45,949 nt of DNA. Origin: Actinomycetota bacterium (GTDB lineage Bacteria; Actinomycetota; Thermoleophilia; Solirubrobacterales; 70-9). Made by a program: the position numbers and the translations under genes. Location of the stretch: positions 1-45,949 of the forward strand of contig JAFDWO010000027.1 in NCBI GenBank assembly GCA_018268415.1, read 5' to 3'. Below, piece by piece: positions 1 to 7,900 of the stretch (its first letter is position 1; each line of letters starts with the position of its first letter). The notes beneath the pieces were generated by a model. That model worked only from the letters and a program-made list of their open reading frames with translations. It ran no database searches and was not told the origin of the DNA.

Positions 1-160
1 ACCGTCCCTGTGCCCTCTTCCCCACGACCCCCTCCCGTCCCGGGCGCCTCATGGCGCTCACAGCCTGCCAGGAGCGCCATGAGGCGCCCGGGACGCATCT
101 CGGACGGGTGCGGGGGTCGGGGTCGCGGCGCCACGCTCGCCCGGGACGCACCTCGGACGG
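1..160. repeat. Intergenic mosaic repeat, inverted copy of the 34.3-34.46 kb repeat
   Basis: Read on the minus strand, this stretch resembles 34,320-34,460: bases 96-160 match the spacer before the 34,364 hairpin, bases 36-95 are identical to that hairpin, and bases 1-35 match the sequence after it at about 27 of 35 positions by eye. The motif CGTCCGAG(A/G)TG, which precedes the hairpins of the 34-kb region, is present on the minus strand at 96-106 and 149-159. No gene is supported here; the open frames covering it are GC-rich shadows. Confidence 0.8.
36..95. repeat. 60-bp perfect hairpin (24-nt arms, 12-nt loop)
   Basis: The arms start CGTCCCGGGCGCC and are perfectly complementary over 24 nt. 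The loop is ACAGCCTGCCAG. The whole 60 bp is the exact reverse complement of 34,364-34,423. It could act as a transcription terminator or as a structural repeat; no T-run follows. Confidence 0.9.
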
Positions 161-224
161 GTGCGCGGGGGGCGGGATCGCACGCGTCCCCTCCTCGACG
201 CCCGCCCGACGACGGCGGGTGATC

Positions 225-246
225 GGGGCCCGGGTACCCGGGCCCC
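225..246 (-). terminator. 22-bp GC-only palindrome after the EamA gene
   Basis: A perfect palindrome, GGGGCCCGGG-TA-CCCGGGCCCC, abuts the TAG stop codon of the EamA gene. Its position directly after the last gene of the minus-strand unit fits a stem-type terminator without a U-tract, as is common in high-GC actinobacteria. Confidence 0.5.
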
Positions 247-1104
247 CTAGTCGTTCACCGGCGGTGGCGACGTGCCGGTGCTGAGCGCGCCGGCGCTCGC
301 GACCACGACCAAGGCGATCGCGAAGACCTCGAGGGCGCTCAGGCCTTGGGAGAGCAGGAGGAGGCCGACGAGGGCGGCGATCGCGGGTTGGAGGCTCATC
401 AGGATCCCGAAGACGGCTTTGGAGATGCGGCGGAGGGCCTCCATCTCGCAGGCGTAGGGGATGACGGTGCTGAGGATGCCGACGGCAAGGGAGATCAGGA
501 TCACCTTCGGGTCGAGGAGCTCGGCGCCGCCTTCGGCGATGCCGAGGGGCGCGCCGAAGAGGGCCGAGATCGTGATCGCCACGGCCAGCGCCTCGACCCC
601 GGGGAACTTCGCCCCGACCACCGCACTCTGGACGATGTAGGCGGCCCAGAAGAGCCCCGATCCGAGGGCGAAGAGCACGCCGATCCCGAGGTCGCCCTGC
701 ACCCCGCCGGAGAGGAGCAGGATGCCGGCCGCGGCGAGGAACGCCCAGAGCAGGTCGAGCCGGTGCCGCGATCCGAGAATGGCAAGACCGAGCGGGCCGA
801 CGAACTCGATCGTCACGGCGGCGCCGAGGGGAATGGTGTCGATCGCGGCGTAGAAGCAGGAGTTCATCGCGAACAGGACGAACGCGAACTTCAGGATCTC
901 GACGAATCCGGGACCGCGGAGGATCCGCGCCGAGGGCCGGCAGAGCAGCAGGAAGACCGCGCCGCCCAGGGCGCTGCGGAGGAAGACCGACCCCTCCGGC
1001 CCCAACCGATCGAAGAGTTCGGTGGCGATCGCCGACCCGCACTGCACCGAGACGACCGCCCCGAACACCAGGGCGACGGCAAGGCTGGTCTGCCGGCCGC
1101 TCAA
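247..1104 (-). CDS. EamA/DMT-family transporter
   Basis: An integral membrane protein of 285 residues with about ten hydrophobic segments, arranged as the two EamA repeats typical of the drug/metabolite transporter superfamily (RhtA-like length of about 290). Such proteins usually export amino acids or small metabolites. The start is a TTG overlapping the stop of the upstream LLM oxidoreductase by 4 bp (TTGA), so it is the last gene of a four-gene unit with the acetone-carboxylase-like subunits. I infer efflux of a pathway intermediate, or uptake of the substrate; the sequence does not identify the cargo. The family call is firm, the substrate unknown. Confidence 0.9.
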   Translation of the reverse strand: MSGRQTSLAVALVFGAVVSVQCGSAIATELFDRLGPEGSVFLRSALGGAVFLLLCRPSARILRGPGFVEILKFAFVLFAMNSCFYAAIDTIPLGAAVTIEFVGPLGLAILGSRHRLDLLWAFLAAAGILLLSGGVQGDLGIGVLFALGSGLFWAAYIVQSAVVGAKFPGVEALAVAITISALFGAPLGIAEGGAELLDPKVILISLAVGILSTVIPYACEMEALRRISKAVFGILMSLQPAIAALVGLLLLSQGLSALEVFAIALVVVASAGALSTGTSPPPVND

Positions 1105-2048
1105 CCCTTGAAGTGGGGAAGGCAGCGCGCGGCGAAGAGCTCGATCTGCTCCTGCCAGTCGCCGCCGCGGGGGAGCAGCACCACGCTGTCGGCACCGGCG
1201 GCGCCCAGCCCGGCGACGGTGCGGATCCCGTCCTCCGGTGCCCCGGCGGTGGCGATCGAGGTCAGCAGGTCATCGTCGATCTCCCCGGCCCCGTCGCGCC
1301 CGAGGCCGGCCTGCTCGGCCATGTCGGGGAAGTCGCCGCTGACCAGCCAGCGGCTCACCAACGGCCGCGCCGCGCGGAGCGCCGCCTCGCGATCGTCGTC
1401 GAGGCTGAGGTAGCTGTAGACGACGATCTGACCGCGCCGGCCCGCGGCGTCGACGAGCGACCGGGCCCAGCTCACCGCGCCGGGCGCGGCCACCTCGGGG
1501 ATCACCGCACCGTCGGCGAAGCGACCCGCGATCTCCAGCCCACGCGGCCCCGTCGTCCCCACCAGCACCGGCGGCACGACCTCCGGCGGGTGCTCCAGCT
1601 GCACGTCACGGAGCTTCACGAAGGCACCTTCGACGTCGAGCCGCTCGCCGGCGAGCAGGGTCCGCACGCTGCTCAACGTCTCCTGCAGGAGCGTCAGCCG
1701 GCGCGGCGGACGGGCGTCGATCTGCCTCATCCAGGAATCGACCCCGTGCCCGAACGAGGGCACGAAGCGCCCCGGGAACATCCGCGCGACCGCCGCGATC
1801 TCCATCGCCGCGATCGCCGCGTTGCGGGCGACCGTCGGCAGCACCCCCACCCCGACCACGAGGCGCTCGGTGGCGCCCAGCGCCGCCACCGACGTCGTCA
1901 GGCCGCCGGCCGAGAAGCAGTCCTCGATCATCCACAGCTCGTCGTAGCCGAGCTCCTCGACATGGCGCGCCACGGTCGGAACCGCGGCCGGATCCCAGCG
2001 CGGGTCCCAGCGGATGCCGAGGCGCGGGCTTCCGGCCGCGGCGCTCAC
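1101..2048 (-). CDS. LLM-class flavin/F420-dependent oxidoreductase
   Basis: A 315-residue protein of the bacterial luciferase-like TIM-barrel family. The opening (RLGIRWDPRWDP, then ELGYDELWMIED), the central GVGVLPTVARNAAIAAMEIA and the FPGRFVPSFGHG segment are typical of FMN- or F420-dependent LLM oxidoreductases. Members oxidise alcohols or amines, act as monooxygenases, or reduce methylene-tetrahydromethanopterin; the sequence does not separate these. The GTG start overlaps the stop of the carboxylase alpha-gamma gene (GTGA) and the end overlaps the EamA gene, implying translational coupling. In context it could make the ketone that is carboxylated, which is an inference. Confidence 0.9.
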   Translation of the reverse strand: MSAAAGSPRLGIRWDPRWDPAAVPTVARHVEELGYDELWMIEDCFSAGGLTTSVAALGATERLVVGVGVLPTVARNAAIAAMEIAAVARMFPGRFVPSFGHGVDSWMRQIDARPPRRLTLLQETLSSVRTLLAGERLDVEGAFVKLRDVQLEHPPEVVPPVLVGTTGPRGLEIAGRFADGAVIPEVAAPGAVSWARSLVDAAGRRGQIVVYSYLSLDDDREAALRAARPLVSRWLVSGDFPDMAEQAGLGRDGAGEIDDDLLTSIATAGAPEDGIRTVAGLGAAGADSVVLLPRGGDWQEQIELFAARCLPHFKG

Positions 2049-4873
2049 AGCTCGCGGCCCAGCCAGTCGCGATAGAAGACCTCGAGATCGGGGAGGAAGT
2101 CGTGCACCGTCGGATACCCGGGCGGGACCGACTCGACGTCGAGCAGCGTCATGTCGACCGGGTCGTAGTACTCGCGGATCTCGTTCCAGGCGGCGTCCGG
2201 ATGCATCTTCTCGGGGTATATATCGAGCATCGCCGCGTGATCGCGGCGCACCCTGACCCGGGCGCCGCGCTTCCAGTTCTCCCGATAGTCGCCGAAGACG
2301 TGGCCCGAGTCGGACTTGACCACCCGGCGGCCGTCGGGAAGTTCGACCAGTTGCAGGTGCAGCCCGAACGGCAGCAACACCCGGTCCTCCGGGAACGGCC
2401 AGCGCTCCTGCAGGAGCGCCAGGTAGGTGTCGAAGCGGTCGGCGTCCTTGTGGCCGCTCTGGATCTGGCGCACCTGGGAGCTAGGCAGCTCGCCGTCGAT
2501 CAGGGCCGCCAGCGTCTCGGCGTTGACGGCGTCCTCCACCCCGGTCGGCCCGCGCCCCGGCAGCTCCGCCTGGACCTCGGTGCGGGGCTGGCGCTGCAGC
2601 TCTTCCGGATCACGGCCGGCGAGCAGCCGCTCGCTGATCGCCACCGTCGGGGTCTCCGCCGGGAAGGTGAAGCCCGGATCGAGCCGCCAGAACTCGCGGA
2701 ACTCCGCCGCCCACGGCGCCGAGAGGCGCATCGACTCCGCGTACATCCGCTGCACCGCGCCGATGAAGCGCCCCTCGCCCTCGGCGCCGTCGGCGTGCCC
2801 GGCGACCCGGTCACGCTCCTCCCGGTACCACTCCTCGAAGGGCACCGACTTCTCCTCGCGCTCGCGCCGGATCTCCGCCCGGCGGGCCTCGGTGGCGGCA
2901 GCATCGAGGGCCCCGTCGGCGTCGAGCACGACGCCGTAGACGGAGCCGGCGAGCCGCGGGATCAGGTAGCCCTCGGCAACGTCGCCGGCCACAGCCGCCG
3001 GATCGCGCTCGAGCGGGTCGCCGATCCCCGCCCCGCCGCGCATCGGCGAGAGGTAGAGGTCGCCCTCGCGCATCGCGTCGGGCATCGTCAGCGTGCGCTG
3101 GTCGAAGTCGGCCTCGCCCTCGACGAGCCGCTCGATCTCCGATTCCTCCGGGTTGCCATCACGCACCGGGTACGGCAGGACGCCGCCGGCGAGCTCGAAC
3201 ATGTTCGTATTGCGGACGTTGTGCCGGTAGCTGGTGGCGCCCGGATAGCCGCCCCAGAGGCCGGACTGCATCGTCATCTTGCTGTTGCCGATGTTCTGGG
3301 TCTCGAAGAAGTCCGTCCCCCAGCACATGCGCAGGCTCTCCCAACCAGAGCCGCCGCGGAAGCGTCCCGCGCCCGCGGTCGAGGGCTTCACCGAGGCGCC
3401 CAGGTAGACGAACGGCTCGTTGATCTCCCACACCTCGCAGTCGCCCATGTCGCCCTGCGGGTTCCACATCGCCGCCGCGTAATCGAGCCCGTCGGTGAAC
3501 ATCCGGGCGCCGCCGCCGACGCAGGAGATCGAGAAGTTGGTGATCGCCGCCTGCTGGCCGTAGTGGTCGATACCGCCGCCCTGGAAGGTGTTTGCCGACA
3601 TCGCGTACGGCGCCAGCACCTCCTCGACGAAGCCGCGCGCGTTGAGGCTCAGCGAGAGCGACTTCAGCACGCCGGTGAAGCTCGGCACCAGGAAGCGCCA
3701 GGGCGAGGCCGTCGATGCCTGCGGGTTCTGGTGGTTCGACCAGCTCCCCGGGGGGAAGTTGGTCTGCAGCGCGTAGTAGGCGCCGTCGTTGATCTTGTCG
3801 TTGGAGAGGAGCGTCTGGGTCAGGAGCACCCAGAGCCCGCCCTGCATCGCCGCAGTGGTGCAGTTGGCCGAGTGGTAACCCCAGGCCGAGGCACCCTCGA
3901 GATCGAGCTCGAGCCGCGCGTCGGGGGTGACCCGGACCTCCACCGGTGCGTGCATCAGCGAGTCGACACGGGCGCGCTCGGGCATCAGCGGCTCGTCGCC
4001 GAGCGTCATCTCGGAGAAGGCCGGCGCCCGATAGCGGCCGGGGACGGTCATCGTGAAGAGGCCGGAGCGGAAGGAGCGCCGGCCGTCCTCGATCAGCTCG
4101 GCGCAGAACTGCAGGTAGGTGTCGATGCCGACGTCGGCGATCAGGGCCTGCACCTGCTGGCGGGCGAGGAGACAACCGGAGAGCCGGGTGCGCTCGTCCA
4201 GGGTCCAGTACTTGGGCAGACGGGTCCCGCGGGCGGCCGCCTGCACGTGGTCCTTGAAGAGGCGGTCGTTGGCGCCGATCTTCCGCGCCGGGATGTCGAT
4301 CCCGTCCTCGAAGCGGGAGATCGGGCCGAGCGGCAGGCTGCCCGGGGTGCTGGCGCCGATCTCGATCACGTGGGTGACGCCGGCGACCCAGCCGACCAGG
4401 CGGCCGTCGACGTGGATCGGCACGATCGTCTGCACGTCGGCGTTGTGGACGTCACCGATCAGCGAGTCGTTGTTGCAGAAGACGTCACCCGGGTTGATGC
4501 CCGGGTCCTCCTCGTAGCCTTCGCGGATCATGTACTTGATCGCGTCCGACATCGTGTGGACGTGGACGATCACCCCGGTCGAGAGCGCCACCGAGTCGCC
4601 CTCCGGCGTGTAGACCGCGAAGCAGAGCTCGCCGAGCTCCTTGACGATCGGGCTGGCGGAGATGTTGAGCGCCGTTTCGCGGGCCGTGACGAGGCCGCCG
4701 CGGAGCCGCGAGAAGACCTTCTCGAAGAGGATCGGCTCGTTCTGCTTCAGCTGCAGCTCGTCGGTGAGGCCGGCGTACGCCCCGGTCTCGCGGAACTGCC
4801 GTTCACGCTGCTCCAGCGCCTCACCGAGGCTGAGGTCGGGGCGGCGGATGTCGGATCCGATCGTGGTGGCCAT
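2045..4873 (-). CDS. acxB: Acetone carboxylase-type alpha subunit fused to a gamma-like domain (HyuB family)
   Basis: A 942-residue protein. Residues 1 to about 745 are a hydantoinase B/oxoprolinase-type chain that closely follows the acetone carboxylase alpha subunit as I remember it (EPILFEKVFSRLRGGLV, NNDSLIGDVHNADVQTIVPI, GVTHVIE, WNPQGDMGDCEVWE). The Glu/His/Asp residues thought to hold the metal in alpha appear kept. Residues about 783-942 resemble the separate 160-170-residue gamma subunit (LLQERWPFPEDRVLLP, YRENWKRGARVRVR, VHDFLPDLEVFYRDWLG), but the expected cysteines are missing (SDSGH and YYDPVDM instead). The ATG at 4873 is chosen over longer open frame because MATTIG begins 2 bp after the beta-subunit stop with a GGAAGGA ribosome site. 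Predicted reaction: ATP-dependent carboxylation of a ketone. Confidence 0.85.
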   Translation of the reverse strand: MATTIGSDIRRPDLSLGEALEQRERQFRETGAYAGLTDELQLKQNEPILFEKVFSRLRGGLVTARETALNISASPIVKELGELCFAVYTPEGDSVALSTGVIVHVHTMSDAIKYMIREGYEEDPGINPGDVFCNNDSLIGDVHNADVQTIVPIHVDGRLVGWVAGVTHVIEIGASTPGSLPLGPISRFEDGIDIPARKIGANDRLFKDHVQAAARGTRLPKYWTLDERTRLSGCLLARQQVQALIADVGIDTYLQFCAELIEDGRRSFRSGLFTMTVPGRYRAPAFSEMTLGDEPLMPERARVDSLMHAPVEVRVTPDARLELDLEGASAWGYHSANCTTAAMQGGLWVLLTQTLLSNDKINDGAYYALQTNFPPGSWSNHQNPQASTASPWRFLVPSFTGVLKSLSLSLNARGFVEEVLAPYAMSANTFQGGGIDHYGQQAAITNFSISCVGGGARMFTDGLDYAAAMWNPQGDMGDCEVWEINEPFVYLGASVKPSTAGAGRFRGGSGWESLRMCWGTDFFETQNIGNSKMTMQSGLWGGYPGATSYRHNVRNTNMFELAGGVLPYPVRDGNPEESEIERLVEGEADFDQRTLTMPDAMREGDLYLSPMRGGAGIGDPLERDPAAVAGDVAEGYLIPRLAGSVYGVVLDADGALDAAATEARRAEIRREREEKSVPFEEWYREERDRVAGHADGAEGEGRFIGAVQRMYAESMRLSAPWAAEFREFWRLDPGFTFPAETPTVAISERLLAGRDPEELQRQPRTEVQAELPGRGPTGVEDAVNAETLAALIDGELPSSQVRQIQSGHKDADRFDTYLALLQERWPFPEDRVLLPFGLHLQLVELPDGRRVVKSDSGHVFGDYRENWKRGARVRVRRDHAAMLDIYPEKMHPDAAWNEIREYYDPVDMTLLDVESVPPGYPTVHDFLPDLEVFYRDWLGREL

Positions 4874-4875
4874 TT

Positions 4876-7011
4876 TCAGTCCTTCCCGGCGTCGTCGTGG
4901 AGATGGAAGATGCGGTGCGTGTCGAGCTCGGCGACCCGCCGCGGCGGCACCGCCAGGGTGGTCGAGGGTGCCTCGACGATGGCCGGGCCGACGATGGACT
5001 GGCCGGCGCGGACGTCGTCCTGCTCGAAGATCGGGGTCTCCTGGGCATCGCCCAGCTCCGACCACCAGACCGCGCGGCTGCCCTTCGGCTGCGGCTCGGC
5101 GTCGGTCAGCTCTTCGCGCGGCAGCGCCGGCTTCTCGACCGGGGCCGAGGCGACGACCGCCACCGAGGTGATCGCATAACCGAGCTCGGGGGAGCTGGCC
5201 CCGGCGGCGTAGATCTTCGCGTAGAGCTCCTCGAAGCGGTCGATCAGGGCGCCGACGTCGTCGGGCCTCTCCTCGGAGGCGGCGACCTCGATGTCGTTCA
5301 GCTGACCCGCGTACTGCATCCGCACCAGCCGCTTCAGCGAGACCTGCTCGGCGCCGACGCCGCCCCGCTCGAAGGCCTCCACCCCGCGTTCGGCGAGCGT
5401 CGCCCAGGCATTCCGCAGCTTCTCCGCCGCCGCTGCCTCCTCGCCGCGCCGCAGGCCGAGCGAGTAGGTCTGGTCGAAGCGGTAGGAGAAGTCGGCGCAG
5501 GCACAGCCAAAGGCGGAGAAGCCGGCGGCCCAGGTCGGCACGATCACGTCGGCATAGCCGGCGCCGCGGGTATAGCCGCCGACGTGTAGCGGCCCGCCGC
5601 CGCCGTAACAGAAGAGGGTGTAGTCGAAGGCCGAGTAGCCCTTGCCCAGCACGCGCGCCAGCGCCGCGTAACGGAGCTGCTCCTCGAAGAGGTCGACGAT
5701 GCCGCCGGCCGCCTCCTCGATCCCGAGCCCGAGCGGGTCGGCGACCTGGCGCTTGACCGCATCACGGGCGCGCTCCATGTCGAGGGTCACGGCGCCGCCG
5801 AGGAAGTAATCGGCGTTGAGGCGGCCGAGGATCAGGTTGAGGTCGGTGACGGTGACCGTCTCCACCCCGCCCTCGGGCCAGGCCGTGCCGATCCGCGCGC
5901 CGGCCGAGTCCGGCCCGATCTCCGGCCGGTTCGAGGTCGGGTCGATGCGCACGTGGGAGCCCGTCCCGGCGCCGATCGACTCGATCTCGACCATCGGCAG
6001 GTTGAGCAGGAAGCGGCCGATATCGGGGGTCTGGCGGATCGCCATCTCGCCCTCGTTGACGAGCGCCAGGTCGAAGCTGGTACCGCCGATGTCGGAGCAG
6101 ACGACGCGCTCGAGGTCGAGCGCGTCGGCGAGGTAGCGGGCGCCGACGACGCCGCCGATCGGACCCGAGACCAGCGTCCGGGCGAGCTCGGAGGAGTCGA
6201 TCGAGATCGTCCCCCCGTGGGCGGCCATCACCCGCAGATCGAAGCCCGCGCCGGCGGCGTCGACGGCGCGGTCGAGCCGGCCGAGCTGGTGGCGCGAGGG
6301 CTCGGCGGCGTAGGCCTCGATCAGGGTCGAGTTCAGCCGCGGCAGGTCGCCGCGCAGCGGGTAGAGCTGCGAGGAGAGGAAGACCGGCACGCCGGTGCCG
6401 CGCTCGGCCTGCAGCTCGGCGACGATCTCGCCGACCCGGCGCTCGTGGGCGTCGTTGACGAAGCTCTGCAGCAGGCAGACGACGATCCCCTCCACCCCGT
6501 CGTCGAGCAGCTCGATCGTCGCCTGGCGGACCTCGTCCTCGTACAGCGGCATCGCCTCCTTGCCGAAGAGGTCGATCCGGCCGCGCACGCCCTTCATCCG
6601 GTCGCGCGGGACGAGCGGCTCGTTGTGGTAATGGGTGGTGACGTGCAGGCGGTCGGCGTAGGTCATGCCGAGCCAGGTCTGCAGGCCCCGCTCCAGGCGC
6701 AGATAGTCCTCGAGGCCGCCGGAGACGATGCAGCCGATCCGCAGGCCCTTGCGCTCGAGCAGGCGGTTCAGCATCGCCGTGCCGGAGAAGACACCGGAGA
6801 CGATCGACGGGAACGCCTCCTCCGCCGTGGTGCCCCACTGGCCGAGCGCGTCGGCAGTCGACTCCAAGAGGCCCCGCGACTCGTCGTCGGGGGTCGTCTG
6901 GGCCTTGCCGACGACGAACGCTCCGGCTTCGTCGACGAGAAAGCTGTCGGTCATGGTGCCGCCCGCGTCGTAGGCGATCACCCGCGGGACTGATTTCGCG
7001 GCTGGGTTCAT
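4876..7011 (-). CDS. acxA: Acetone carboxylase-type beta subunit (HyuA/oxoprolinase family)
   Basis: A 711-residue ATPase-fold protein. The two phosphate-binding elements are DAGGTMTDSFLVD (about residues 15-27) and SDIGGTSFD (about 305-313), with SGPIGG at about 281-286. The N-terminal DAGGTMTD..FVVGKAQTTP pattern and the region LVPRDRMKGVRGRIDL match acetone carboxylase beta better than N-methylhydantoinase A, from memory of the families. This subunit would activate bicarbonate and substrate with ATP, in complex with the alpha-gamma fusion encoded 2 bp downstream. It is the first gene of the unit ending with EamA and is divergent from the GntR regulator. Other hydantoinase or acetophenone carboxylase-type substrates remain possible. 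Confidence 0.88.
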   Translation of the reverse strand: MNPAAKSVPRVIAYDAGGTMTDSFLVDEAGAFVVGKAQTTPDDESRGLLESTADALGQWGTTAEEAFPSIVSGVFSGTAMLNRLLERKGLRIGCIVSGGLEDYLRLERGLQTWLGMTYADRLHVTTHYHNEPLVPRDRMKGVRGRIDLFGKEAMPLYEDEVRQATIELLDDGVEGIVVCLLQSFVNDAHERRVGEIVAELQAERGTGVPVFLSSQLYPLRGDLPRLNSTLIEAYAAEPSRHQLGRLDRAVDAAGAGFDLRVMAAHGGTISIDSSELARTLVSGPIGGVVGARYLADALDLERVVCSDIGGTSFDLALVNEGEMAIRQTPDIGRFLLNLPMVEIESIGAGTGSHVRIDPTSNRPEIGPDSAGARIGTAWPEGGVETVTVTDLNLILGRLNADYFLGGAVTLDMERARDAVKRQVADPLGLGIEEAAGGIVDLFEEQLRYAALARVLGKGYSAFDYTLFCYGGGGPLHVGGYTRGAGYADVIVPTWAAGFSAFGCACADFSYRFDQTYSLGLRRGEEAAAAEKLRNAWATLAERGVEAFERGGVGAEQVSLKRLVRMQYAGQLNDIEVAASEERPDDVGALIDRFEELYAKIYAAGASSPELGYAITSVAVVASAPVEKPALPREELTDAEPQPKGSRAVWWSELGDAQETPIFEQDDVRAGQSIVGPAIVEAPSTTLAVPPRRVAELDTHRIFHLHDDAGKD

Positions 7012-7086
7012 CTGACTCTTCCTTCCTCGCGTCGCCCGTCTTCCGGTCTGGTGGCCCGGCGGAGCTCCGATTGCCTTCCCTGGCGC

Positions 7087-7115
7087 AGCCTAGCAAATTG
7101 AATACAGTGTGTGCG
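7087..7115 (-). promoter_or_regulatory. Putative promoter and operator half-site for the carboxylase unit
   Basis: On the minus strand ATTTGCTAGGCT contains an extended -10-like TGC-TAGGCT (TANNNT). The same ATTTGCTAGG stretch precedes the SDR gene starting at 22,474. TGAATACA at 7,099-7,106 (plus strand) matches half of the proposed GntR operator and lies in the -10/-35 spacer. The -35 candidate (CGCACA) is weak. Confidence 0.4.
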
Positions 7116-7145
7116 ATGTGCTCGGACGACCGCCTGTCGGAATCG

Positions 7146-7174
7146 TGCATGCACCAAATTCAATCCGTTACACT
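7146..7174 (+). promoter_or_regulatory. Putative GntR promoter with autoregulatory operator
   Basis: TGCATGCA-C-CAAATTCA (7,146-7,162) fits the proposed operator consensus TGCATTCA-N-TGAATGCA at 12 of 16 half-site positions. A -10-like TACACT lies at 7,169-7,174, with GTGCAT (7,145-7,150) 18 bp upstream as a possible -35. The ATG at 7,185 would lie close to the transcription start, giving a leaderless or near-leaderless mRNA. Confidence 0.45.
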
Positions 7175-7184
7175 TCGTTTTCAG

Positions 7185-7886
7185 ATGGAGGCGGTAAGCG
7201 CAGGGCTGCCCGAGATTTCGCTCACCCGCAACGGGTCCGAGAGCGACGAACCGCTCGTCGACGCGGTCTACAACGCCCTGCGCGACGCGATCTGCGACGG
7301 GCGCCTCGCCTCCAACCAGAAGCTGCCGCAGATCCCGCTCGCCGAACACCTGGGGATCTCCCGGACCCCGGTCCGTGACGCGCTGCAGCGCCTCGCCCAG
7401 GAGGGTCTCGTGCGCGCCGTCTCCTTCCGCGGCTTCGTCGTCAGCGAGTTCTCGACCCGCGAGGTGCTCGACGTCTACCAGGTGCGGATCGCGCTCGAAC
7501 CGATGGCGGTCGGCGAGGCCTTCCCCAGCTACACGCGGATGGACCTCGCCCGGCTCGGCGACCTCTGCGATCGCATGCAGTCGACCGACGTGGCGGACCT
7601 CTCCGACCTCTACGCGCTGAACGGCGACTTCCACCGGGTGCTGGTCGAGCCCTGCCCGAACCGGGTCGCGGTGCGAACCCTGACCCAGCTCTGGGCCCTC
7701 CCCTCCTCGCTGCGCGTGTTCCACGCCCAGGCCTCGAGCGGCGTCGCCATGCGCGACAGCGTCGGCGAGCACCGCCAGATCCTCGCCGCCCTCGAAAAGG
7801 GCGACCGGGACCTCGCGGTCAAGCGGGTGGAAGCGCACATCCGCAAGGCGGAGAAGGACACGATCGCCGCCCTCGACGAGGGCTGA
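7185..7886 (+). CDS. GntR-family regulator, FCD (FadR-type) effector domain
   Basis: A 233-residue regulator. The winged helix lies at about residues 17-85 (LVDAVYNALRDAICDGRL, LAEHLGISRTPVRDALQRLA, GLVRAVSFRGFVVSEF) and is followed by an all-helical FCD ligand-binding domain. Its metal-ligand pattern is partly visible (D..FH near residue 148, EHRQI near 195, HI near 217). It is transcribed divergently from the carboxylase unit and probably responds to an acidic pathway intermediate. I chose ATG 7,185 over upstream TTG/ATG codons because it gives the family's usual length, and because the proposed promoter and operator lie directly before it. It is the only regulator in the catabolic island. 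Confidence 0.9.
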   Translation: MEAVSAGLPEISLTRNGSESDEPLVDAVYNALRDAICDGRLASNQKLPQIPLAEHLGISRTPVRDALQRLAQEGLVRAVSFRGFVVSEFSTREVLDVYQVRIALEPMAVGEAFPSYTRMDLARLGDLCDRMQSTDVADLSDLYALNGDFHRVLVEPCPNRVAVRTLTQLWALPSSLRVFHAQASSGVAMRDSVGEHRQILAALEKGDRDLAVKRVEAHIRKAEKDTIAALDEG

Positions 7887-7900
7887 TCGGGCCCCGCGGC

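Noticed and set aside
4874..5065. An N-terminal extension of the carboxylase alpha-gamma frame
   Set aside because: The added residues are Arg/Pro-rich, overlap the conserved end of the beta subunit, and the ATG at 4,873 has a ribosome site and the expected family start.
2102..5179. A 1,025-codon plus-strand open frame opposite the carboxylase alpha-gamma gene
   Set aside because: It is composed of Arg/His/Gly/Val-rich sequence with no family motif, and lies antisense to a gene with strong conserved motifs; a codon-bias shadow of high GC.
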